Of a DNA stretch of 64,000 nt, positions 37,075 through 48,500 are shown piece after piece. The notes beneath the pieces are model-generated. The model made no database searches, was not told where the DNA came from, and was given only the letters and a program-made list of their open reading frames with translations. The stretch is from positions 100,740,271 through 100,804,270 of the forward strand of contig NW_026262581.1 in NCBI RefSeq assembly GCF_021869535.1. The letters run 5' to 3'. The stretch's first letter is position 1, and each line of letters starts with the position of its first letter. The stretch is from Mytilus californianus. Taxonomy: Eukaryota; Mollusca; Bivalvia; Mytilida; Mytilidae. The position numbers were made by a program, and so were the translations under genes.

Positions 37075-37312
37075 TGACCCAAGAATCACCAGTGGATATT
37101 TTCGTTGTCTGACCCAAGAATCATCAGTGGATATTTTCGTTGTCTGACCCAAGAATCACCATTGGATATTTTCGTTATCTGGCCCAAGAATCACCATTGG
37201 ATATTTTCGATGTCTGGCCCAAGAATCACCGTTGGATATTTTCGTTGTCTGACCCAAGAATCACCATTGGATATTTTCGTTGTCTGACCCAAGAATCACC
37301 ATTGGATATTTT
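37075..37312 (+). repeat. 35-bp minisatellite, seven copies
   Basis: Units begin at about 37076, 37111, 37146, 37181, 37216, 37251 and 37286: GACCCAAGAATCACC, then ATTGGATATTTTCGTTGTCT. Two units start GGCCC and some have AGTGG or GTTGG. Because 35 is not a multiple of three, the repeated peptides in two frames are by-products. Confidence 0.9.
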
Positions 37313-38205
37313 TACCCCATACACCTTCTCAATCTATCTCATCATACTCCATGTACAAAACAGAAGCAAAAAGGGCGGGGGATGGGTTTAGGGAAATCGC
37401 ACTGTGAAAAGTTTGTTTGGGTCGTGAATCTAAGGCAAAGTAGTCATCTGGTCCATTCGAAAAGGGTCAAAATGAAAACTTTTGAGGCTGTCAATTTGAA
37501 TTTTTTTTTATATAATTTACATCTATTGTTTTATCAATGTCGTTGCACAAATCTTGGGTATTTATTTTATTTCTATTTGTGCTCAAATGTCATTAGATGA
37601 TCCGTTATGTCTTACATTTGATGGTTGGTTGTTTTCTTAGACTCTTCAGGGTATGATTTCGTTGAATATATGAATATAGTCGGTGTTATTTGATATTTTT
37701 TCCATTAAAAGTATTTTATTTGTTGTTGGTAAATACCTTAAAAAGGAAATGAAATTCACAATCTTTGAATTTATGATGGCGTTATCTCGTTGATTTTTCA
37801 TCTAATAGTTTATATAATGCTGGTTGGAAATTAACTTACTGATTGTCTGCATATAAAGTTCTAGGTAAATAAGTGTAATTAATGCAAATGATAAGTTTAC
37901 CTGCGCTTACATGTCTTACACGAATGCCATCACTTAAAATTCACACCATTCAGACAATACAAAAACAAAAAATCGGGAAAATACAAATGCATAGTTGACA
38001 TCATAGTATTCTAAATAGTAAAAATATTCAATCATGTCGACTGCAAATTAAAGAATAAGCGACTTATTCTTCGTTGTTTTGATTAATTACTATTAATTGT
38101 GACCTTGTTTGGTTCAAATTATACCAGGCATTTTTCCTAACACATCATTCAGGTTCATCTAAATCGGGTTCCCGTCTTTGAGAACTTTAAAAATTCTTTA
38201 GGGAA
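37313..38205. other. Unrecognised sequence
   Basis: A short GGGCGGGGGATGGG patch (37374-37387) and T-rich runs are the only marked features. Copy A cytoplasmic exons should lie in this general region but none could be picked out. Confidence 0.35.
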
Positions 38206-38534
38206 ATGTTGGAAAATCATTCAATCTCCATCTCTCAGATGATCATGGATTCTACTGAGGATCCAATCAAAGTAAGTCTGCATGGATCATTGGGCACCAT
38301 TCCGTCCGTCGTAATTAGTGCAAAAGAAATCCATAATTCCGCTGTCAAGTGTTCAAAAGTGGTAAGGCAGAATCGACATTTGGAAGCAGATTGGAATTTC
38401 CTCTTGATGACACCACACCAGAATCCCCGCGTGCATATGATGAAGAATTCCCAGCTGGTGACTGTAGACTTGAACCTCTATTTAACAGCAGACAAAAATC
38501 TCCGTTTGAAGATGGAAGGTTACGGTATCTTTGA
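38206..38534 (+). pseudogene. Decayed coding fragment of unknown family
   Basis: Two overlapping plus frames look protein-like. The first (38206 to about 38346) reads DSTEDPIKVSLHGSLGTIPS and VVISAKEIHNSAV. The second (38349-38534) reads ESTFGSRLEFPLDDTTPESP, RAYDEEFPAGDCRLEPLF and ends EDGRLRYL at a stop. One missing base near 38347 would explain the switch. An A-rich (TA)n tract follows at 38569-38600, as after a retrocopy. The acidic, proline-bearing composition is unlike the neighbouring repeats. I do not recognise the family; two exons of a plus-strand gene is the alternative. Confidence 0.45.
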
Positions 38535-38934
38535 GTCAAGCTATCAGTATTTTGATTTGAATTGTTCTAAAAAATATATATATATATATATATATATAAA
38601 TATGGATACAGCATAAAAACATAAAATATTGTTTTTACTGATTGATCTACTTGTTTTTCTTGGTTTTTTTTTTCTTAATTTCGTGGTAACCTAGTTCAAA
38701 AACTTTTCGTTTTAAACAAAATCAAAATTATACTGCTATATTGCAACTTTATCCACCTCTAAAGTCTGCATATAACACTGTATTTCGTTTGTGGAGGATT
38801 GTGCGCAGTTTGAAAAAAAAAATTATATGCTTTCGTATGTATTTGTTGATGAAGGTCCTTAGTTTAAGAAAAAGGTAAACAAATATTGTTGCACATATAT
38901 TTATTGAACATAGGAGATATAACAATCTTTTAAC

Positions 38935-39215
38935 CAGCAAAGTAGTCAGCACCTCTGCCTTGACATGAATCATTGATATGGTAATAATTATAAATTTTAC
39001 GAAATACCAAGGATTTTCTTCCTCAGGAATAGATTACCTAAGTTATATTTGGCAAAACCTCTCGGAATTTCGGGTCCTCAATGCCCTTCAACTTCATACT
39101 TTATTTGGCTTTTTAAAAATATTTTGATTCAAGTGTCACTAATGAATCTTTTGTAGACGAAACGTGCGTCTGGCGTACAGAATTTTAAGCCTGGTATATA
39201 TGATAAGTTTATTTT
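38935..39215 (+). repeat. Tail E
   Basis: GTAGTCAGCACCTCTGCC, CAAGGATTTTCTTCCTCAGG, GGGTCCTCAATGCCCTTCAA, AGTGTCACTAATGAATC and GACGAAACGTGCGTCTGGCG follow the order of the 27185-27640 copy in the opposite direction. Confidence 0.7.
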
Positions 39216-39469
39216 ATGCACCCACTAAATTTTCTGTATACAATAACTATGAGTTGGTAGATAATAAAGTTGCTTCGTTATTTTCAAAGAAAAACTTTAA
39301 ACAAAAGTAATAGAGTTATTGGTAGCATTTATGTATGTTCATTAATAAATGTGTACTCAATTAAAAACAAATAGTTCATATATAATGTTATGATGATTGG
39401 TATATCTTGTTTTTCTGTTGACAACTTTATATATTTATGTGCAGATAAAATAAAATATTAAATACTTAC

Positions 39470-39533
39470 GTATATATGTGGTGTTTCTATTATGAACGGT
39501 CGTTTTATTGTCTTTATTGTTCTTCTAACTTTC
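39470..39533 (-). CDS. Copy A exon 13: juxtamembrane, Box1-like
   Basis: 64 bp, phase 2 to 0, acceptor TTTTATCTTGTGCAG|, donor TAC|GTAAGT. It encodes RKVRRTIKTIKRPFIIETPH and IY. A basic stretch followed by two spaced prolines just inside the membrane fits the place of Box1, which binds JAK in this family, but it is not a clean P-x-P. The exon is found by phase and position only. Confidence 0.65.
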
Positions 39534-42500
39534 CTGCACAAGATAAAACAAGTTTAAAATTTAATATTTGTCTGCAAATAAATAGAATAAATGTAGCTTA
39601 AAGGGCTTTATATTTTTTTTTCTTGTAGAGTTATTTCTATTCTCTTTTAAATCTCAATCAAACCCCATTTTACACTGAAAATTCATAACCGAACACCCGA
39701 TTTATGTAGCGGTTTGTATTGCTCAATCTTAGTTTTCTGTGTAGTTTATCTAAATTATTGAGTGCTATTAAAGAAATTTATACAATGAGTTTAATTTAAA
39801 TTTCAGATGTGAAATCATTCTATCCCTCTTGTAAATTTTTTTTTCTGTATGTGTTACTGCTCTAGATCGTTTTAAACTCTCAAATGTCAATTTTTGGTTT
39901 TGATTCTGAATGAGGCGACAGAATGTTCGAAATTGGAATATTGTGCATTAAATAAATTTTGTATCTTGTAATTTTGTATTACTACCACAAAGTCGATGCT
40001 ATTGCAGATGACCTACAAGTCCCGGGGTTATCATCAGCCGATTTCCAGTGGTTTCAATACTGAAATGATATTTCCTTAATATTGACATTAAAATAATATG
40101 TCATTCAAAAAATTCGTTAGGGGTTCCGCGGAACCCTTTGTCTCGCCTGCGATTGCTACTGTCGGTGTAAAAGTGTAATGTTGACCTAAAAAGTGAGTCC
40201 ATTTATCAGTAAAATACAGAATTTCCAGATGCTATTTTTTGGTCTTAAAGATAAGCGTCTGTCCAAGTTTCAGGACAATCCATGAAGGTTTATAAATTTA
40301 GCAAGTAAAAAAAATCAAACCCAGACTGTCTGTAAATGTTAACTGTAAAAAAGTAAGTCAATCTATCAGAAAAATACTGAAAATGAAAAAAATATCTTTT
40401 CAAAAGTTTGCTTCAGACATTATCTCTTAATCATAAAAAAGCTTCTACCAAAGTTTCATAAAATCCCATGAAGGTTTAACAAAGTAATTGATGTGTAACA
40501 AACTTTAACCCCAGACTGTATCTTCCTGTTATCTTTTTAAAATAGGCCATATATCAGTAAAATACGGAAAATGCGGCGGGGTTAAACATGTTTAGTGAGA
40601 TCTCAACCCTCCCCCTATACCTCTAGCCAATGTAGATTAAACAAACACACAGCAATATGCACAGTATATGGAGATTAAAATAAATATTTCAAACTTTTGC
40701 TCTGGATACTGTATTTTGGTCATTAACAAGCCTCTGTACAAATTTTATAAAATCAAATGAAGGTTTGACAAAGTTATTGATGACTAAAAAACTTTAAACT
40801 CAGATTAAATCTGAATGTTAACTGTAAAAAAACGAAGTCCATTTATCAGTAAAATACGGAAAAATGAAAATAAATATTTTCAAAAATTTGCTCCGGATAC
40901 TGTATTTTGGTCATAAACAAGCTTCTATCCAAATTTCAAAAAATCCCATGAAGGTTTGACAAAGTTATCGACGACGGAAAAACTTTAACCTCAGACTAAA
41001 TCTGAATGTTAAATGTAAAAAAAACTAAGTCCCTTTATCAGTAAAATATGGTAAAAAATGAAAATAAATATTTTCAAAATTTTTCTCTGGATACTGTATT
41101 TTGGTCATAAACAAGGTTCTGTCCAAATTTTATCAAATTCAATGAAGGTTTGACAAAGTTATTGATGACTGAAAATCTTTAACCATAGACTGAACCTAAA
41201 TGTTTACGCCGCCGACAATAAACAATAGATGGTTTTGCTGTTATCATTTGTGTAAAATTGAGTTCATTGCCTTTCAAATTTAGAGATTCTTCCAGATTTG
41301 TAATATTTGGTATCTAGCAGCTCTCACGATAAATTTTCAAAATGCATATAAGACTTGTTATTCATTTTGGTATCTAGTGTATTCTATGTTGTATTAAGAA
41401 CAATTAAGCTTTAATCAAGCAAGCTTATACATAAAAAGAAGCAAAATATGGTTTTACCTTAAATGTGTATGCTGTAAGTTTCAAATGAATAATCTCCTAT
41501 CTATATATAAAGGCGGTGTACTTTATTGGATTATTTCTTACTGAATCCTCATTAAAACATAAACAAAATTCATAGACTGTGCATAACTTTTATTGACGAA
41601 TATCTCACTAATATTTTTAAGGAGAAAATGAATCTACAATGGGTTGAGATGAAACCTTTAAATTATTCAAATTTATAGCAATTCAAAAGTCGCATTATTA
41701 CGCCATTCCTCTCTTTTTTGATTTTCGATCAAAAATTTTTAACATTTTGAGATCAGCACAAAAATCAAAATTCAGTGGTTTGAGGTGTAAGACAACTGGA
41801 TTTTAGCCAAAAATGCAAAATAAATTACCCATATTTTTTTGTAATGTTTCATCACTTGGAAATTATGATATGGTAAATCATCAAAATTTAAATGGAACCT
41901 TTTTGTATTGAAGATTGTGCCAGCATTTTAAAGATATGTTAAAGAAAACATTAGTAAAAATCCGAGATTTTCGTAACTGTCAAATTTCAAGCATGCAAGT
42001 TCTACAACTCGAGAAAAATAAATCAAAAAAATTTCCCAATTCAAAAAGTAGGTAAATTTATTACTTGTGATATATCGTTCACAAATCCCATGAAATTCGA
42101 TGAAAACGTTACGGAGTTATACAACATATGAGAAACTTCTCTTACATTTTTAATACTTAAGGTCCTTTAACGCCTTGTCAGAATTCTCAACGCAAAAGTA
42201 CAGTTGTTTTAAAACTTCATGAAAACCATTTGTCAATATGTTTAATTTATCAATAATATGATACAAATGACATTCAAATTCAAAGTTAATCTTATTGATA
42301 AAAAACAGGTGAATACAATCTGGACACATTAATGCATAAAGATAACTTTTAATGTCATTATATGACGCCATAAACATGTTGAAATTGACTTGTTTGACCA
42401 AATATTGAAATTTTACGCATAGTATTTAGACAAAGTAGATATGAGCAGAGGCTTAACCCAAAAAGATATTTTACACACATTGACATAGTTTTAAAATACA

Positions 42501-45500
42501 TTTTGTAGTAGGATATCCTTTTGTGTAATGCCTTTGCTCATATTTGAAAATCAATCCCAAAGTATCAAAATGAGTTCTACTTCGACTGTTTTTAAAGGTG
42601 TATATTCACGAAGGGTCAATATTGGCCCTAAATTCTGTGAAATTACTTCAGTTCTAATAATAAACATTTATAAAATAAATGACAAATAAAAAAATCAACA
42701 AGCTCTGGCGCATTAGCACTCTTATAATGTCATTATGGCGTCATAATTGCACATTGTTGTGAAGAAAATCATAAATTTATTCCTAAACTGTCAAAGTTCT
42801 TGCTTCAAACGACATTTGCCACCTGTATGAACCACCATATGTTTTGTTATGGTGTGTATCTGATCAATCCAAACTTTTTACAAAAATTTTATTTCGGTCG
42901 AAGGGTGTGACCAATGTTATTTCAGATGGAAATATACCTTTCAAACGTATAATAACAGACAATCTGGCTAACAACTATCATACGTTTGAAGCTATCACAA
43001 TTGTTAAAACGAACAACAGCATGAAAATGGTATAGTTTTGATTAATTTGCATATTTAAGATCGTAAAACATAATTCGTACATATGACAATACAAAGTTGG
43101 ATCTTTAGGGTCAAATAAAGGCAGTCGTGGTTCAACTCATTAAAAAGATAGAAGCTGTACTGTAAATTTGATACAAGATTTGAGCTTTGATTTAAATTCG
43201 AGACAAAATTCAAAACCATGAACACTGATATCTGTCAGAATAATGTTTCATTAACATCTGAAGGATGTTATTTTATAGATTACTTTACTTCTTTTTTTAC
43301 TTAAGACCCAAAAATGGTCTTATCATACCTTCTCCTTTCTATGATAATTTATAAATGATATATGGTTATTGAGAATTCGGCATTAAGTTAATAAATTGCA
43401 AAGCACGTATTAACTGACGTGAAGAGGTTTATTACCGATTGTTTTAGGGGAAACGATACAGTTAAGATCAATAGTATATTGTTAACTTAAAATTTTGACT
43501 TAAAGTAGTTTTGATATGTTCTTATCAAATATGCTAGGAAAACTTACTAAGGTCATTTAAATTTCAAAACTTTTTAGATTTATTTCGAAAAGAAGAAACC
43601 TAAATTGTGGAGATATTGTTGAAAAATCATGCTATTTTATGAAACTGAAATGGAAATATAATACAACACGTGAAAGTGGGACCCTTTTTCTGCATGATCT
43701 TAACACCGTTAAAAATTCTCAAAATTAGTTCATGCAAATCGGTGTTATCATACGAAGTGTGGATGGAATGACAGATTTTATGCAAGTACCACTCCTAAAA
43801 AAACAAATCAGAAAATTAGAAAAAGAATAGAAAAAGGAAGTTACACTTTACATTTGTAATTTGGCTGACCAATTTCCTAATCATACAACTTGTGAAAAGT
43901 TACTCCATTTATAATAAGTCCAATTACCCCTATTAATGACAATACATGTAGAGACGATCAACCATTAATCTGCACAATGTGGCAAAATTTCACAAAAACT
44001 AGTTATAGCGAATTTGACTTGTTTATTGCATGAAAAGTGAACGTATGAATAATGGTGTAACTTGATATGTCCTGTGTACGACAGGCAGATGATACTACTA
44101 AGACTTCATGATACTTTACAGTTAGCTAGTATGTTGCAATTAATTAGTGCCGCCAGAAGCATACAGAAAGTTAATTTCAAATGTAAAAAAAAATTTCTTT
44201 TAATCTCTTACTCTCTCTCAAAACAAGTTAATTACACTACATGCGGTTACGAAAATTTAAAATGTCTAACTAACCGAACAATATGTTTGATGATATGAGC
44301 TTAACTGGTTCATGTTTTTTTACTCTAGAACAATAAAGAAACACACACAGTCGAAAAAGTTATACTATGTGCTTAAATGACACAAAAACAAAAAGCGAAT
44401 TGCTTATGTCCATTTTTATTTCAAAAACTACATTACCTCACTATCATACAACATCCAAATATAGCTAAAAAACAGAATACAGCTCCAACAGATAATAAAG
44501 CTGATACTAACACCCCTGCAATGGACAAGTTTTGTGTATACTATATATCCTTTTTGATTTATACTGCACAGTTGAAGAAACATTAATGTTCATTCTAATA
44601 GCTGGTCTGTTTTAGAGGACAGCTGTAGTAAGTGAAGCAATTTGTAACCTGCAAGTCGCTTCTTGCAGTATCAGTGTACTAGGAGACCTTATTCGTACAG
44701 TACGGCATATATATTTATTCATACTTTCTGCATTCAATACTGTCATGGGACGAATTTAAGAACTTCTTAAAAAAAATAAACAAATCTCAATGGCCTCTAC
44801 CAATAAGTATCGTTGAAAAACCAATAGTGTTGATAGTCCGAGCATCTTTTCTGAATTGGACTTTTCTATGTAATTCTTGATTTAGTACCGAAGTGAAATT
44901 GTTGTTTTATACATAGTTATACGTACAATTAATAATTTGTTGCTTTATAAAGGTTTTTTCCTGGAATGGTTTTCCTAACTGTATTTGGCAAAACCTTTTG
45001 GGACTGTGGGTCCTGGATGCGCTTCAACTTCGTACTTTATTTGGCCTTTTAACTTTTTTTCATTCAAGCGTCACTGATGAATCTTTCGTAAACGAAACGC
45101 GCGTCAGGCGTACAAAACTATAAGCATGGTATCTTTGATGAGTTTTCTTTTCCATTTTACATGTAAAAAATGACAGCGAATACGTTGTATGTCTTAACAA
45201 GTATAGTGTATATTTCAATGTTAACTGGGCATTTTCAAGATGAAAAATATATAGTATGCAAATTTACTTTTATTGCTTGAGATGTGTACGCATTCCTCTG
45301 CTGATGATCTTCTATCTGTATCCTTCCAATGTGGAAAGACTCTGACACAAACATTATCTTCTGTTGTTTCAATTAAAGTATAATCGGTTGTACCAGCCAC
45401 TTTAACTACTGTATAATCTAGAAAACAGTTTTAAACACTACAAATTAATAAATGGTGGATTTCAAAGTATAAACGTTCTAAAATTGAAGATTCGAACATA

Positions 45501-48500
45501 TAGTCATTCATAATTAAATCCGTGAATAAACATTATATTTCGTAGAATACTGACAGCCTGTATAGTCTTACAATACTACAGAAGATGTCCTTACTTTAGA
45601 TATGGAATCAGCAGTAATATTTAAATACGAGGAGACGGACATATATATCCAAGTTTAGCGATATCATTCAAATTTCTGACAGTGCTACTTTTTATAATAA
45701 ATAAAATATAATATAAATAACCAGGCTAAGATGATTACGTGTTTAGTTTAAGAAATTACAATAAAATTATGTAATTTCCTTTTGACGTTGCCTACGGTAA
45801 AAGGAAGCCATGGTGAATATACGAGACAATATGTAAACAAATCAAATTAAGCTCATTACATTGGTGTTAACCATGAGTGAAAAAAAAACCATCATAGGGA
45901 CACTTTGATATTGACTTTAAATGTGAAGGATTTTAAACAAGGATTACAATCTATTTCATAGCAAACCACAAAAATAATGGTAATGATGTTAGAAGACAAA
46001 ACACAACAAAGATGACCACTATTGGCAATGTAAAAGACAATATAATATATATAGCTTGGGGAAAAGGAAAATATATAAGGAACGCAAATGTAAAAAAAAT
46101 GGAATGTCATTTTTTACGAAGAATACAAAGTCTAAAGATCAATGCTTACAAAAAAATGTATATAATTCCATATTGATTTTATGCAATGTAGCTAGTTTAC
46201 ATACATAGATATGACCATTGAATAATATACTACATTTCACCATAACAGATATTGTGTTGATTATCCCCAGTCCGGCCAACACTTTGCCAAATCAAAAGAA
46301 AAAAACATTGTTATTTCCTTCGATATTAACATGAAAGGACGACGAAAATATTCCGTCTTTATACTTAAGCGGTGATATATAGCCTCCTGGTCGTCAAGAT
46401 GTATGACTTCGCAGCTTTTTAAAGTTCTAGATATCTTTCTTTCAAAAGTAAAAGATGTCCTTCAGAAATATTGTGATTAGATATATTTAACCAGCGGTGT
46501 CAATCAGATGTGCATTCTTAAATATTCTAAAGATCTATTAAAGAATCTTCAATCACAATGTTTAGAATTTGACAGGGTTATCGAGACATGATTTTTCTTC
46601 GCTTTCCGCTACTATTAGACATGGCTAGATACAAATTCCTTGTTTTAAGTAATGAAAAATCTTACTTTATGAAGTAACCCACTAATTTCAACAAAAAAAT
46701 GCACCAAAGATGTTATCATCAATTAATTTTATTATACATTTCATGTTATTTTTTTCCTTCTTTTTTGTTTTTTTTTTAGAAAATACATTACATCAATCTT
46801 TTCATCATTACTAAATGTTTTTGTGTTTATATTTGTATTGGGAGAGGACGTTTCTAATTATGTTATAAGTTGTATCCAATCCCTTTTGCTATTCTTACAA
46901 ATACAATATGTTTTAACTAAACTAAAACCAAAATGCTGGACAGTTTGACCGACAATACATTTGTTGAGTCTAGTTTATTTTTATTCTAACAGACAGTCAG
47001 TATTATATTGGGTACTAATTGTGCACCACTACTGGCCGAATTGTTTTTGTTTTCACTTGAAAACCTTTTCAAAAAAAGAGAAAAAAGTATCTATGATGTG
47101 TTGTCACTTAATAACCCATAATTCAGTGAGTGTTTGTATCTCATATATCCCAGTGAACTTTGGATACTATCTAAACTAAACAATTCGTTTTATATCGTGA
47201 TCTTTCCCTCGATATTGACACAGATGGACGACTTCAAACTAGAATACATGACAAACGTGATGATTTCAGCATTTAAATTGTTAACTTCCCATTTCTCATT
47301 AGTTGCATATTTCGGCCCCATCATATCCCGTTTACATATCTCAATTGATATATTACGATCATGCATGTTCACACTATCCAGACTTAATTAACAGATGTGT
47401 GCTCCTTACACTAAAACTGCTACAACAGGGTTATGAGGAAAAACGTTTGAAATCAACACTACATAAGGTTTACGGTTTCAATCACAAATGTGTTGATTGA
47501 TACGATGTGTTCGTGTTTTAACTACTAGCGACATGTTTTCGCGTCTTAGGTACTAGAATAGTTGTCGGATCTGTAATTTTACCGATTGTGTTCTATCACT
47601 GATTGTGAAATTTTTACTGATTTTGGATTCGCAAGGCGGCTGATTGATGCATATCAGGAGACGCTTACCCTGTCAGCACATCCGGTCTTGCTTCTTTCGG
47701 AGTTAATGCAATACCATCATTTATTGATTGTTGCCTTGATTTGTACATTATTTCAATCGATCCATGAGATTTAAACATCGGTACACTTTTTTTGCATTAA
47801 TGTACGACTTGACTGTCCTTATTTATCGACTACTGCTACTTGCCTTCACATCCTTTTCGTTCACAAAAATGTATGTTGTAAAAACTTATCAGCTGTTTGA
47901 CCTTTTCGAAATTGCACTTTGGTAATCGCCATTTCACAAGGACGCCATTTTCTTTTGGATAGAGTGTTACTTCTAACTGTAAAGGAAATTCTGAAATGAA
48001 GAAACAAATATACTATAATATAACCGGGTATTGAACTTTGTTTTCTTCGTGTGTAATGAGATTTGATAGTCTTTGAAGGAATTGCACATAGGAAAATATG
48101 AGGTATCCTGATATTTATTTCAATCGGAATATAAGAAGATATATACCATATCTGTATTGTTATAAAGACCAATGACCCTCTGAAGACTTGTCATACAACC
48201 ATCAAATGTTGTATATATGTATTACAATTCATGTTTCACATTTGCTTTAAACGGATTTACTAAATATATCTTTTTTCATTGACAATATCATCTGCAGACA
48301 AACAAGAGTTAAAGAAATACTGTTAAGGGGTTATTAAATACGCGAATTTGACCAAATGGGGATTTTGAAAAATTCTTTAATGTTTTTGAAAATCTGAACA
48401 ATAATTCATGCTGAGAAAAAAATCAATATATAATGTCACAACATCGTCACACTTAATACTGATTTAAACTTATAAAAAATTACATCCTCGTGCAAAATAA

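Noticed and set aside
37105-37600. Repeat-protein gene reading SDPRITIGYF
   Set aside because: A 35-bp minisatellite read in several frames.
38345-38539. 64-codon minus frame as a serine-rich tail exon of copy A
   Set aside because: The plus-strand reading of the same bases is more protein-like and ends properly; the minus frame is its shadow.
45892-46110. 72-codon minus frame as a membrane exon
   Set aside because: The hydrophobic pattern is irregular, splice phases do not fit, and the true helix exon is at 44437-44515.
47861-48172. 103-codon minus frame ending RKWRPCEMAITK
   Set aside because: It is a different frame from the FnIII-like one in the same place (KENGVLVKWRLPK), which has the Trp and Cys pattern of F2a.
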